Origin: an uncultured Chromatiaceae bacterium
GTDB taxonomy: Bacteria; Pseudomonadota; Gammaproteobacteria; Enterobacterales; Alteromonadaceae
Direction of reading: 5' to 3'
Length of the DNA: 64,000 bases
Assembly: GCA_937978655.1 (NCBI GenBank)
Contig: CALJUX010000014.1
Coordinates: forward strand, 1 to 64,000
Shown: one piece after another, positions 34,508-43,937 of the stretch
Layout of the letters: every line of letters begins with the position of its first letter
Numbering within the stretch: the stretch's first letter is position 1
The notes under the pieces: model-generated
Database searches by the model: none
What the model saw: only the letters and a program-made list of their open reading frames with translations
What the model was told of the DNA's origin: nothing
Program-made: the position numbers and the translations under genes

Positions 34508-35053
34508 GTGGATATTTCATTGAGTAATAGCGAAGTCGCGCCCATCTGGCAGGCAAACTGGCAGGCTCAGCCGTCGCCCGCTGTCAGTAGTGTGTTATTG
34601 GACTGGTTACTGGAAGCCGGCTCGCTGACGGCACGGTTGCAAAGCACCGGCAGAGCCTTTCAGCTGCAGCTGATGTATCAGCAGTCTCAGACCTTACCGG
34701 CATTTTTGCAGCAGCGCTGGCAAACCACGAGTGGTTTAGTGCGGGAAGTGGTGTTGTATCTGGATCAACAGCCTTGTATTTATGCCCAGAGTTTTCTGCC
34801 GCAACATACCGTCGACGCCTTGCAACCACTGGCTACGCTGGGAGAAGTGCCGCTTGGCCATTATATTTTTACCCAGCCGGATTTAAGCCGCAGTCACATT
34901 GAACTGGCGTATTTTGCCGAAGGCCTGCGCTTGCCGGAATTGGGCATTCAGCCGGCGCTGTGGGGCCGGCGCTCTTATTTCACCTTGTCCCGGCATGAAA
35001 TGCTGGTGCAGGAATTGTATCTGCCTGCCCTGACGGAGTTTATTTCGCAATGA
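34508..35053 (+). CDS. ubiC: Chorismate lyase UbiC
   Basis: A 181-residue enzyme that converts chorismate to 4-hydroxybenzoate and pyruvate, the first step of ubiquinone synthesis. Family patterns present are PSPAVSSVLLDWLLEAGSLT, WTTSGLVREV-like REVVLYLDQ, and the C-terminal LWGRRSYFTL. The start is a GTG without a convincing ribosome site, so a TTG four codons later is possible. Its stop overlaps the ubiA start (ATGA), so the two are translationally coupled, as usual in gammaproteobacteria. Confidence 0.92.
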   Translation: MDISLSNSEVAPIWQANWQAQPSPAVSSVLLDWLLEAGSLTARLQSTGRAFQLQLMYQQSQTLPAFLQQRWQTTSGLVREVVLYLDQQPCIYAQSFLPQHTVDALQPLATLGEVPLGHYIFTQPDLSRSHIELAYFAEGLRLPELGIQPALWGRRSYFTLSRHEMLVQELYLPALTEFISQ

Positions 35054-35910
35054 CCTGGCAACTGACACCTGCGCACTGGCCGCAATACCGGCAACTGATG
35101 CGGCTGGATAAACCTATTGGTATTTACCTGTTGTTGTGGCCAACCGCCTGGGCTTTGTGGCTGGCGGCGGATGGGTTTCCGGGCCTGACCATGTTGCTGG
35201 TGTTTGGTCTGGGGGTGGTGCTGATGCGCTCGGCCGGTTGTGTCATTAACGATTACGCCGACCGCAATTTTGATGGTGCTGTGGAACGCACCAAAAACCG
35301 GCCGCTGGCGGCAGGGCGGGTCAGCAGTGCTGAGGCTTTGCAATTATTCGTGTTGTTGCTGGTGTTGTCGGCTTGTTTGCTGCTGTTTTTAAACTGGCAA
35401 ACGGTGTTGTTAAGTGGTGTCGCTGTGCTGCTGGCGGCCGTTTATCCTTTTATGAAACGGGTCACGCACTTACCACAAGTAGTGCTGGGCGCCGCATTCA
35501 GCTGGGGCATGCCGATGAGTTTTATGGCGATCCAGGGCCAGCTGCCGTTGCTGGTCTGGGTGTTATATGGCGCCAACTTGTTGTGGACTGTGGCTTACGA
35601 CACTTTTTATGCGATGGTTGATCAGGAAGACGACGTCAAGATCGGTGTCAAATCCACCGCGCGGCTCTTTGGCCGTTATGGCCTTTGGATAATTGCTTTA
35701 CTGCAACTGGCGACGCTGGCGTTGCTGGAGTGGGCCGGCCAGCTGGCGGGCCTCGGTGAAGCATACAGCTACGCGCTGCTCGCGGTGCTGCTGTTGTTTT
35801 TTTACCAACACCGGCTGGCCCGGCAGGGCAGAGACGGCTGTTTCCGCGCCTTTTTGCACAATCATTACGTCGGTGCCGTGATCTTCGCCGGCATAGTGTT
35901 GGGGCAATGA
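35050..35910 (+). CDS. ubiA: 4-hydroxybenzoate octaprenyltransferase UbiA
   Basis: A 286-residue inner-membrane prenyltransferase with about eight helices. The two aspartate-rich motifs that bind Mg-prenyl diphosphate are NDYADRNFDGAVERTKNRP and YDTFYAMVDQEDDVKIGVKS. The N-terminal RLDKPIGIYLLLWPTAWALW is also diagnostic. It prenylates the product of UbiC, encoded just upstream with a four-base overlap. Confidence 0.96.
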   Translation: MTWQLTPAHWPQYRQLMRLDKPIGIYLLLWPTAWALWLAADGFPGLTMLLVFGLGVVLMRSAGCVINDYADRNFDGAVERTKNRPLAAGRVSSAEALQLFVLLLVLSACLLLFLNWQTVLLSGVAVLLAAVYPFMKRVTHLPQVVLGAAFSWGMPMSFMAIQGQLPLLVWVLYGANLLWTVAYDTFYAMVDQEDDVKIGVKSTARLFGRYGLWIIALLQLATLALLEWAGQLAGLGEAYSYALLAVLLLFFYQHRLARQGRDGCFRAFLHNHYVGAVIFAGIVLGQ

Positions 35911-36033
35911 TGGCGTGGTGATGGTGTCGTGGTGGTATTTTTCCGGCGGTTGAGCGGACTTCGGTGCATGCTGTCATCAACTGATGTTATGGTGATGCGA
36001 TCCAATTGCCACCCAGTCCCGTAAGGCTTTGCT

Positions 36034-36477
36034 ATGCAACATCACCAAAACGCTGATACCCCTATGCCCGCTTTACATATTCTCGGTTATCTCGGTTTAT
36101 TGCCATTTCTGGCTTTAAGCCTGCTGACATTTTTCCCGTTGGCGGGTTTTGATGCCTTAGCGATGTTTCAGCGTTACAGCGCCATTATTCTCGGTTTTAT
36201 GGCCGGCGTATTATGGCCGGTCTGGTCGCAGCGGCTGTCGGTCTGGCCTTTGGCGGTGTTTGCCGTCAGTTTACCGGTGCTGACCTTTTTGGCGGGTTTT
36301 TTACCGCAAGGCGCGACTTTAACCGTTGAATTACTGCTGTTTATTGCGCTCAGGCTCGGCGAGCGCTGGTTTGAACTGGACCAGCAATATCACCCGGCTT
36401 ATCTGCAATTACGCAAACAACTGACGGCTGTCGTGGTGGCCTGTCACGCCGCTCTGCTGGTATTTTTGCTGATGTAA
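36034..36477 (+). CDS. DUF3429 domain membrane protein
   Basis: A 147-residue inner-membrane protein with four hydrophobic segments, including LGYLGLLPFLALSLLTFFP, RYSAIILGFMAGVLWP and FAVSLPVLTFLAGFLP, and the family order of a conserved Tyr-Gly-Trp-rich core. AAGG lies seven bases before the ATG. Function unknown. A bidirectional terminator follows at 36524-36549. Confidence 0.8.
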   Translation: MQHHQNADTPMPALHILGYLGLLPFLALSLLTFFPLAGFDALAMFQRYSAIILGFMAGVLWPVWSQRLSVWPLAVFAVSLPVLTFLAGFLPQGATLTVELLLFIALRLGERWFELDQQYHPAYLQLRKQLTAVVVACHAALLVFLLM

Positions 36478-36523
36478 TAGCGGCGATATAGCTGCTGCAA
36501 TTTTGGTATCCTGTAGATAAAAC

Positions 36524-36549
36524 AAACCCGGCTGGCGCCGGGTTTTTTT
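36524..36549. terminator. Bidirectional terminator between DUF3429 and amidohydrolase genes
   Basis: A nine-base-pair stem (AAACCCGGC/GCCGGGTTT, 36524-36532 and 36537-36545) with a four-base loop. Seven T follow on the plus strand and TTTGTTTT on the minus strand, so it can serve both convergent genes. Confidence 0.88.
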
Positions 36550-36568
36550 ACTGCGGTTTTCGACGTGA

Positions 36569-38665
36569 TTAGTGCATATGGCGATGGCCGGTTCTGGCGC
36601 CGCCGCTGGCCGCTTTGCTGGCAGGTTCAGCAAAATCGCGGATGCTCACTGTGGTTTTGGCAAATGGCTGCACGCCGATGCGTTGATAAATCTGCGCTGG
36701 CACCATCGCTTTGCCCTGCGTCACGACCAGCGCCAGCTGGCGAATGTCGGCGATATTTTTCGTCGGGTCACCGTCAACCAGCAGTAAATCAGCATCAAAA
36801 CCCGGTTTAATCTGGCCTTTGCTTTCCGCCACTTTACTGAATTTTGCACCGTTTAACGTCGCAACCTGCAGCGCCTGCGCCGGCGTTAAACCAGCTTTCA
36901 CCAGCAGTTCCAGCTCGCCTTGTAAGGTGAAACCGGCCAGTTCATCAGTGCCTGCCACCACCGGAATGCCGGCTTTGTACATCAGACCAACAAATTCGAC
37001 CATCTTGGCGTAGGACCTGGCGTAACGCTGCGCTGTGGCGTCATCCGGAATATCCAGCTCGGCGCGGGCATAACGACGCTGTACGTCTGGCGGCAGGTTT
37101 TTCACGATAGCACGCCAGGGTTCGCCGACTGTGCCGTCGACTTTCTTCAGGAAATCAAAAGTCGCCAGCGTCGGGTCGACTGACAGGTTGTTGTCTTTGA
37201 GTAATTTAATGAAATCCTGCACTTTTTTGCTTTGCAGGTCTAAATCGGCGACTTGTTTGGCCGGTAAATAAAACCGTTCCAGCGTACGGGTGTCGGTCTC
37301 AGGTTTGACTAAGAAGTTCAGCAATAACTGATTGATGTGCTGAATTTCATCAAAACCGGCGGCAACCACATCTTCGGCTTTTAAAAATGCCGGCACATGG
37401 CCGCTGACACGCAGGCCACGGCTATGCGCATAAGCGACAGTGTCTTTTAAGATGGCTTTGGGGAACGAGTTATAAATCTTCAGCTGCGGATAGCCGTGGG
37501 CGGCGTACCAGTCAATCGCCTGTTTCGCACCGGCTAAGTCTTTCACCACAAAGCCGCTGCGCGATGAATACGGGCTTTCACCTTCGAGGAAACCGGTCGG
37601 CACTATAGTTGGCGCCAGTAACTGGTCGTGGGCGATTTCGTCGATCATCAGCTGCATATTGGCGTTGTCGTTGCCCATATCACGCAGCGTAGTCACGCCA
37701 GCCGCTAGGTGTAATGGGCCTTCCCAGCGGGAGATATGGCCATGCATATCAAACAGGCCAGGCACCACGATGCGGTTCGCCGCGTCGATTTCATGCTGTA
37801 CCGGGCTTTGCAGTGAGCCGGCCGGTACCACAGTGGTGATTTTACCGCGCAGCAGATAGATGTCGCTTGGCGCGCCGACCTGCAGCGTCACGCTGTCAAA
37901 AATGCGTGCGTTACGCACCACGGTCAGGCCGTGCAGCTCTTTTGGCAGCTCAGTGGCCATTTTTTCCAGCAACGTGGTTTCGGCTTTCAGTTGCATTGCC
38001 AGCATCGCATCAGCGTTACCCTGCCAGCCTTCTTCAATCAGTGTCAGATAACCGGGTGCAATGCTGGCAAACAGGCGTGGCGTTTCGCCTTTGGTGGCCC
38101 AGACAAAATTCGGCTCAAAGCCAACACCGGTCTGCACTAACAACTGGATTTGTTGTTTTTCACCGGCATTTTCGACAATCAGTTCACCAGCGACTTGCTG
38201 TTGCAAGGTGCCGCTGGGTAATAACGGCAGACTGTTTTTACCGCTTTTTGCCATGGCTGCGATAGCAACTGTCGCCAGCTGTGGCGTGCCGTCGACCGGC
38301 AGATACAGCGCGTTTTGGCTGTATTTGGCACTGCCTTGTTCTTTGCCGGTGCTCCAGCGCGCGGTGCCGCCTTCAACTTTAAAACTTTCACTGACCACAG
38401 AGCCAAAAGTGGTGGCGCCTTTCGCCTGATAGTCGGTGATAAAGCCGTCTTTATTCAGTTTAATGGTTTCGTTAATTTCCGGGCCGCGGCCGTTGTCTTT
38501 AAAGATAAAGCGGACCGACATTTCGCCGTTGTCTTTGATGTCGACGATTTGCTCGCCGGCTTTCACGCCGTTGTCGACCAGAATAGTGTATTTGTGTTGT
38601 TCTGCGGCCAACGCTTGCTGAGCACAGGCCAGCATCGTCAGCAGACTGAGGATTTTTATTTTCAT
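36569..38665 (-). CDS. Exported amidohydrolase family protein
   Basis: A 698-residue periplasmic enzyme. The start MKIKILSLLTML has AGGA eight bases upstream and gives a signal peptide cut after ALA. The first 230 or so residues form a separate beta-rich domain; then comes an amidohydrolase barrel with FDMHGHIS (HxH metal pair), LKIYNSFPK (Lys, candidate carbamylated ligand), SGHVPAF, IQHINQL and GTDELAGF (final Asp). The C-terminus is His-rich (RTGHRHMH). Relatives hydrolyse imide, peptide or prolidase-type bonds; the substrate here is not predictable. It has its own terminator. Confidence 0.9.
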   Translation of the reverse strand: MKIKILSLLTMLACAQQALAAEQHKYTILVDNGVKAGEQIVDIKDNGEMSVRFIFKDNGRGPEINETIKLNKDGFITDYQAKGATTFGSVVSESFKVEGGTARWSTGKEQGSAKYSQNALYLPVDGTPQLATVAIAAMAKSGKNSLPLLPSGTLQQQVAGELIVENAGEKQQIQLLVQTGVGFEPNFVWATKGETPRLFASIAPGYLTLIEEGWQGNADAMLAMQLKAETTLLEKMATELPKELHGLTVVRNARIFDSVTLQVGAPSDIYLLRGKITTVVPAGSLQSPVQHEIDAANRIVVPGLFDMHGHISRWEGPLHLAAGVTTLRDMGNDNANMQLMIDEIAHDQLLAPTIVPTGFLEGESPYSSRSGFVVKDLAGAKQAIDWYAAHGYPQLKIYNSFPKAILKDTVAYAHSRGLRVSGHVPAFLKAEDVVAAGFDEIQHINQLLLNFLVKPETDTRTLERFYLPAKQVADLDLQSKKVQDFIKLLKDNNLSVDPTLATFDFLKKVDGTVGEPWRAIVKNLPPDVQRRYARAELDIPDDATAQRYARSYAKMVEFVGLMYKAGIPVVAGTDELAGFTLQGELELLVKAGLTPAQALQVATLNGAKFSKVAESKGQIKPGFDADLLLVDGDPTKNIADIRQLALVVTQGKAMVPAQIYQRIGVQPFAKTTVSIRDFAEPASKAASGGARTGHRHMH

Positions 38666-38900
38666 TAGAGGTTCCTGGTTTATGCCATGTTCACCGCCAG
38701 CATAATGCAATTTGCCGGGCGGTACTTAATTTAGCGGCGCAAGGTGAGCGGACTTTTCCGGTTATTGGTCGCTTTTGCCCAAATGCCGCCGCGCGCATGA
38801 CTGCAGAAATCGGCCAAAGTACCAGCGCGACGCTTTGGCATCCCGGCACATTCCGGTAGACTAGCGGTTTGCCTTTTTTCCGCGAAGGAATAATTCTGCT

Positions 38901-41900
38901 GTGTTTCCGATAAGTCCTGTGCAATTACAACTCTGGTTTGACCCGGCCACCTTTCAGCGCGCCCGTGCCTATTGGCAGGCAGGCAAGGTGATCAAACTGG
39001 AGTACAACGAAGATTTATCGTCCGTCAGTGCGCAGGTCTGGGGTGAGGCTTTAGCGCCTTACCGGCAATATCTGTCTTTAAAACAACAGGATGGCGACTG
39101 GTCGCTGACCGATTCCTGCAGCTGTCCGGTTGGCGGGCGTTGTAAACACGTGCTGGCGGTATTGCTGAAATTAAAGCAGGCCTGGGAACAGCAACAGGTC
39201 GATTTGCAGCATATGCCGCTGCGCCAGCTGACCCAATGGTTTGCCGATGCTGAACGTCAGACCGGTCAAAGTGCCGACAGCGCCAAACTGCGGGAAGTGG
39301 TGCTGTATATCCTGAGCTATGGCCAAAGCGGTTTGCAGCTTTATCCGCGCCGGGTCAAACAGAGTAAAAAAGGCGGTTACAGCAAAGGCACTGCGATTGG
39401 CGGCCAGGATTTCTCCGGGTACCTGCAGCCTTATTGGATTGAAGAGGCCGATTTTCGCTTGCTGAATTTATTCCGCGCGCAGAATTTAAAAGATCAGGCC
39501 TTGCTGGAAGACGACTGGGGTTATGCGCTGTTACAGCAAATGCTGGCAAGCGGCCGGTGTTTTTTTGGTGAAGGCCGCCATCCGCTGAGCTGGGGCGCCC
39601 CAAGGCCACTGCAGCTGCGCTGGTTGTCGGGCCGCGAAGGTTATTTGCTGGAGTGGGATTTAGGTGAGGACGCTGAACTTGAAGTGGTCTTCACCCAACC
39701 GCCTTGTTATCTCGACACCAGCAATTATCAGCTGGGTTTGCTCGACACCGATTTAACCGGCCGTGAGCTGAAGTTATTGTCGCGGATGCCACCGATCCCG
39801 GCCAATGCTGCGGCGGACAGTCTGGTACGGCTGCAACAACTGTTTTCCCGGGTCAGTCTGCCACTGCCACGTGGGGTGGGCTTAAGCCGGCTTGAAGCCG
39901 ATGCGGTTCCGGTATTAAAGCTCGGGCAAACCGCCGCCGGTCAGGACCGGGCTTTACTCAGTTTTGACTATGGCGGTCACCGGCTGCCATTAGATTTGAG
40001 CGTGCATCAAACGGAGATCCAGCAGGATGGCGAGCGGATCTTTATCAAACGCCAGCGTGTTATTGAAGTACAGGCATTAGAACAATTAACAGCGCTGGGT
40101 TTGGTGCAAACGGACCCGCTCACTGACAAAGCCAGTTTTGGTACTGGCGCAGGCCCAGATAACCCATTGCTTTGGCAGCAATTATTGCAGGCGTTGCCAG
40201 AACTGCGCACGGCAGGCTGGCGAATTGAACAGGACAGCAGTTTTAATCAGGCGATTTTAAGCGACCGGCCTTATCTGAAAGTGCAGGACAAAGCCAAAGG
40301 CGGTTTTGGCGTTGCTATTGAAGTGGAAGTTGACGGCGTGCAGGTGCCGTTGTTGCCACTCATCAGCCAATGGTTACGCCAATATGGCTTACCGACGGCG
40401 CAGCAGGAGATTTGGCTGAAGTTGCCGCAAGGCCAGCTGGCGCTGCCGGTGAGTCTCATCCAGCCGCTGATCGACACTATTGTTGAACTGCTGAACTTGC
40501 AAAAAACACCGCTGGAACTGGAGCTGCCGGACTACAAAGCGGCCATTCTGCCACCGCCCGGCGCTGCTGAAGTGAAATACTTAAACGCCAGCCGGGTTGC
40601 CAGTTTAAGTACTCAGCTGCAGCAGTTTGACGGTATCAGCGAAGTGCCGGTGCCGACGCGGCTGCAGGCGACGCTGCGGCCTTATCAGCAACAAGGCCTG
40701 AACTGGCTGAGTTTTCTGCGCACTTATGGCCTGGGCGGTATTCTGGCCGACGATATGGGCCTTGGCAAAACGCTGCAGACGTTAAGTTTTATTCAAAGCG
40801 AGCGTGAAGCCGGCCGGCTGAACGACCCGGTATTAATTGTCTGCCCCACCAGTTTACTTGGCAACTGGCAGCAGGAAGCGGCGCGATTTACGCCGGAACT
40901 GCGGGTGCTGCAAATCTACGGCGGCAAACGCCAGCATTTGTTTGAACAGCTCAAGGATTACGATTTACTGGTCACCACTTATCCGCTGATTGTGCGCGAT
41001 ATCAAGGTGTATCAGCAGCTGCGTTTTAGTCTGGTGGTGCTGGATGAAGCCCAGCATATTAAAAATTCCGGCAGTCAGGCGGCGCAGGCGGTGCGGTTAC
41101 TGAAAGCCGGCTTCCGGCTGGCCTTAAGCGGCACGCCGTTGGAAAACCATTTGGGTGAGCTGAAATCGCTGTTTGATTTTGTCCTGCCGGGCCTGTTGGG
41201 TACCGAAACTTACTTCCAGCAAGTGTTCCGTAAACCGATTGAAAAACAAGGTGATATGGAAAGGTCCAATGCGCTGAAGCAACGTATTGCGCCTTTTATG
41301 CTGCGCCGCACCAAAAATCAGGTCGCGACCGAACTGCCGGAAAAAACCGAAATCATCCAGCTGCTGGAACTCGAGCATGACCAGCGCAACTTATACGAAA
41401 GTATCCGGCTGGTGATGGAAACCAAAGTGCGGGAGTTATTCCTGAAAAAAGGCGTGGCGGCCAGTCAGATTGAATTCCTCGATGCGCTGCTGAAACTGCG
41501 CCAGGCCTGCTGTGACGCGCGTCTGGTGCCGATTGAACAGGCGCAGTCAGTCAAACACAACGCCAAATTAGAATGGCTGCGCGACAACCTGCCGGAAATG
41601 ATTGAAGAAGGCCGCAAAATCCTGCTGTTCAGTCAGTTTGCCAGCATGCTGGGCCTGATTGAGCAGGAACTGCAGTATCTCGGCATTCCGTACAGCAAGC
41701 TGACCGGCCAGACTAAAAACCGCCAGCAGCAAATTGATGATTTCCAGCACGGCGACAAGCCGATTTTCCTCATCAGCCTCAAAGCCGGTGGCACTGGGCT
41801 GAATTTAACCGCGGCCGATACTGTCATTCACTACGACCCCTGGTGGAACCCGGCGGCGGAAAATCAGGCCACTGACCGTGCGCACCGCATCGGCCAGGAC

Positions 41901-42068
41901 AAAGCAGTGTTTGTTTACAAACTGATCGCCCGCCACACCGTCGAAGAAAAAGTGCAGCAAATGCAGCAATACAAACGTGGCCTCGCCGACCAGCTGTTCG
42001 CCGGCACTCAGGGCCAACCGTGGCAAGGCAGCGCGCTGGATTTACTGGCGCTGTTTGGCGAGGGCTGA
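38901..42068 (+). CDS. SWIM zinc-finger SNF2 family helicase/ATPase
   Basis: A 1055-residue protein. The N-terminus has a SWIM zinc finger (DSCSCPVGGRCKHV; Cys73, Cys75, Cys81, His83). The middle is a bacterial SNF2-associated region, and the C-terminal half is a two-lobed SNF2 motor with DDMGLGKTLQ (Lys623), LDEAQHIKN (715-718), SGTPLENHLGEL and QATDRAHRIGQDKAVFVYK. This family is close to RapA/HepA-like motors and translocates on duplex DNA, probably to remodel protein-DNA or RNA polymerase complexes. GTG start with AAGGA about 12 bases upstream, longer than ideal. No antiviral partner genes adjoin it, so I treat it as housekeeping. Confidence 0.92.
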   Translation: MFPISPVQLQLWFDPATFQRARAYWQAGKVIKLEYNEDLSSVSAQVWGEALAPYRQYLSLKQQDGDWSLTDSCSCPVGGRCKHVLAVLLKLKQAWEQQQVDLQHMPLRQLTQWFADAERQTGQSADSAKLREVVLYILSYGQSGLQLYPRRVKQSKKGGYSKGTAIGGQDFSGYLQPYWIEEADFRLLNLFRAQNLKDQALLEDDWGYALLQQMLASGRCFFGEGRHPLSWGAPRPLQLRWLSGREGYLLEWDLGEDAELEVVFTQPPCYLDTSNYQLGLLDTDLTGRELKLLSRMPPIPANAAADSLVRLQQLFSRVSLPLPRGVGLSRLEADAVPVLKLGQTAAGQDRALLSFDYGGHRLPLDLSVHQTEIQQDGERIFIKRQRVIEVQALEQLTALGLVQTDPLTDKASFGTGAGPDNPLLWQQLLQALPELRTAGWRIEQDSSFNQAILSDRPYLKVQDKAKGGFGVAIEVEVDGVQVPLLPLISQWLRQYGLPTAQQEIWLKLPQGQLALPVSLIQPLIDTIVELLNLQKTPLELELPDYKAAILPPPGAAEVKYLNASRVASLSTQLQQFDGISEVPVPTRLQATLRPYQQQGLNWLSFLRTYGLGGILADDMGLGKTLQTLSFIQSEREAGRLNDPVLIVCPTSLLGNWQQEAARFTPELRVLQIYGGKRQHLFEQLKDYDLLVTTYPLIVRDIKVYQQLRFSLVVLDEAQHIKNSGSQAAQAVRLLKAGFRLALSGTPLENHLGELKSLFDFVLPGLLGTETYFQQVFRKPIEKQGDMERSNALKQRIAPFMLRRTKNQVATELPEKTEIIQLLELEHDQRNLYESIRLVMETKVRELFLKKGVAASQIEFLDALLKLRQACCDARLVPIEQAQSVKHNAKLEWLRDNLPEMIEEGRKILLFSQFASMLGLIEQELQYLGIPYSKLTGQTKNRQQQIDDFQHGDKPIFLISLKAGGTGLNLTAADTVIHYDPWWNPAAENQATDRAHRIGQDKAVFVYKLIARHTVEEKVQQMQQYKRGLADQLFAGTQGQPWQGSALDLLALFGEG

Positions 42069-42189
42069 TGACTTACCCAAAAATGCCTTTGATGAAATTT
42101 TGATAAAAATCTGATTTTTGGTCAGGGACGGTTGCTGCGATTCTCATAATTCACCAATATCCAATTTGGAAACAAAAAGAAGTTTTGAA

Positions 42190-43104
42190 GTGAAAAAGAT
42201 GTATCTCAGTGCTGCTGTTTTAGGTGTTTTCTCCGCATGGGCCAATTCTCAATCGCTGGAGTTCACCCCTACCGTATTTGCCAATGAAATAAACACGGCA
42301 TGTAAAGCGAAATGTCAGCCCGCCGATGAGATTGCTTTTTTTAAGCAGAAATATGCCGGTGAGCTGTCTGGTAAAGTCGTAAACTTTATCGATCCGAAAA
42401 TGAATCAGGTTTCGTTTTCTCTACCAATTGAGGACATTGCATCGCGTCCAACAGCCTTGCCACCGACAGATGTCCCTGAAAACAGGGTGATGGATGGTGG
42501 GCTGGATTGTAACATCGGCTCCAATGAACCCTGGTGTGACCCTGGCTGGAATACTAGTCCGGAATGGGAAAATTACATAATTGCGGTGAATAATGCGATC
42601 TTGCAGACGAGGTTTGAACACACTGTCACTTCTGCTGATGTTGCGAATCTTAGCTTGTTAAACAATGCATTATGGGACATAGCAATTTTTGTGCCATCAG
42701 GGTTTACCACCTCGACAATTTTGAAAATGATAGAAAAACTTGGTGTTCATGCTGTCAATAGTGCCGCGCTGCAATCTTTGTTTTCTGGTCTTTTGTCCAC
42801 CGCAATTAGCGAATTGACAACCTATGACGGTTTGAAAGCAGGCGACAAAATTGTGATTGAAAATGGCAAGCGTAAAATTATTCGAAACGGTGTAGTGATC
42901 TTTGAGCAAGATCTAATCCCACCGGGCGCATCTGGAAGTTCTATGGTTGGTGGCGGCGGCGGAGAAGGTTATCCAGGTTTTCCTGGTCATACCGGACCAA
43001 GGTCTTTTTGTATGATAAGGTCCTGGGGAACCGTGACGACAGGTGGAGGGGTGACGTTTTGGGTCGATTACACTCCATGCCCTGAAGGGATCCATCAACC
43101 GTAA
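42190..43104 (+). CDS. Exported hypothetical protein with three cysteine pairs, in AT-rich islet
   Basis: About 304 residues from the GTG at 42190 (an ATG four codons later is an alternative), with a signal peptide MKKMYLSAAVLGVFSAWANS. Six cysteines come in three pairs: 38/42 (CKAKC), 107/116 (CNIGSNEPWC) and 274/297 near the end, consistent with disulfides. Residues 145-215 are helical and hydrophobic, followed by a Gly-rich, collagen-like link (MVGGGGGEGYPGFPGHTGP) and a small C-terminal unit (RSWGTVTTGGGVTFWVDYTP). Base composition is near 40 percent GC, against 53 to 58 percent around. Two small membrane proteins follow. I do not recognise the family; a secreted effector or surface protein is possible. 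Confidence 0.65.
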   Translation: MKKMYLSAAVLGVFSAWANSQSLEFTPTVFANEINTACKAKCQPADEIAFFKQKYAGELSGKVVNFIDPKMNQVSFSLPIEDIASRPTALPPTDVPENRVMDGGLDCNIGSNEPWCDPGWNTSPEWENYIIAVNNAILQTRFEHTVTSADVANLSLLNNALWDIAIFVPSGFTTSTILKMIEKLGVHAVNSAALQSLFSGLLSTAISELTTYDGLKAGDKIVIENGKRKIIRNGVVIFEQDLIPPGASGSSMVGGGGGEGYPGFPGHTGPRSFCMIRSWGTVTTGGGVTFWVDYTPCPEGIHQP

Positions 43105-43175
43105 ATTTAATAATTAGATAAAGACCAGCTGCTTATTGGCGTCTTTGTGGCTGGTCGCAATATTCAGGCGATTAC

Positions 43176-43480
43176 ATGGATTTCTTTTCTTATGCACACG
43201 CGGTAATTTTTTTGCTCTCAGTGGTTGGGTTGTTTATTTTGAGAACAAAGAATCCATCATACGAAAAATAGCTTTTGGTTTCAGCTTGGCGGCGTATTTT
43301 GTTGGTTGGCAGATAGCCGGAGATGGCCTCAGTGCACAGGATTTCTTGTTATTAGCAGTGTTGATATTCAGTAGCTTTGCTGGGGCAGCAATAGGATGGT
43401 GGCTGAAATTACGCCGGCAAAAAACTCTCCAGAACATTATTAAAGGACAAAAAATGATTATGCCGCAGGTAATCCGATGA
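43176..43480 (+). pseudogene. Frameshifted paralogue of the next small membrane protein
   Basis: The frame from the ATG at 43176 (AGG seven bases upstream) reads MDFFSYAHAVIFLLSVVGLF and ends at a TAG near 43269 after NPSYEK. The other frame, starting at IAFGFSLAAYFVGWQIAGDG and running to 43480, continues the same protein: joined by one extra base in the run of five A at about 43263-43267, they give a 101-residue product that aligns along its length with the 43477-43740 protein (FF, a charged loop, AF, a middle membrane helix, LLL, GAAIG/GATIG, RQKT/RKT). Either a one-base loss, an assembly error in the A run, or programmed -1 slippage. Confidence 0.65.
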
Positions 43481-43740
43481 TTTTTTTCTTAGCTGTAATC
43501 GCTTTTTGTTGCCTGATATATGGAGTATTTATCGGCGGTGCTGAAGACTCGAAGTCGGCAAAAAACAAAACGGCCTTCGTAGTGCATTTTGTGGTGTTTT
43601 ACACGATCAGTCAGTGGCTGACAGATCGTTTGGCGTGGGTTGATTTATGGTTGTTGCTTACCATAGTGATGAGTTGTCTCGTGGGGGCCACAATTGGCCG
43701 ATTGATCCAACAACATTATCGGAAGACCAAGCACCCTTAG
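43477..43740 (+). CDS. Small three-helix membrane protein, paralogue of the upstream gene
   Basis: An 87-residue protein, MIFFLAVIAFCCLIYGVFIG and onward, with three hydrophobic segments joined by charged loops and a basic tail (RLIQQHYRKTKHP). Its ATG overlaps the stop of the frameshifted paralogue (ATGA), so it was coupled to it. Both follow the exported Cys-paired protein on the same strand in the same AT-rich stretch. Tandem copies of a small membrane protein after an exported protein resemble effector-immunity layouts, but that is only an analogy. The 197 bases that follow show nothing I can assign. Confidence 0.6.
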   Translation: MIFFLAVIAFCCLIYGVFIGGAEDSKSAKNKTAFVVHFVVFYTISQWLTDRLAWVDLWLLLTIVMSCLVGATIGRLIQQHYRKTKHP

Positions 43741-43937
43741 AGTAGAACAGCATCATGGATATCGGGTACTGTTTTGGCAAAGGCCTAGTTTGCAGGCGGG
43801 ACGCTGGATTCCACCAGAAGCGGGAATTTGAAAAAGCAGGCGCACCTTGGTCGTTGCACAATTTTGGTTGACCTCAATCTGAGAATTTCGGACTGGGTCA
43901 AGCCCAGCCCGTGCACACCATCAAATGTCCGCTGCGC

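Noticed and set aside
38901..42068. SNF2 helicase as part of a phage-defence system
   Set aside because: No nuclease, methyltransferase or other defence partner lies next to it, and the SWIM-SNF2 architecture is common as a stand-alone chromosomal gene.
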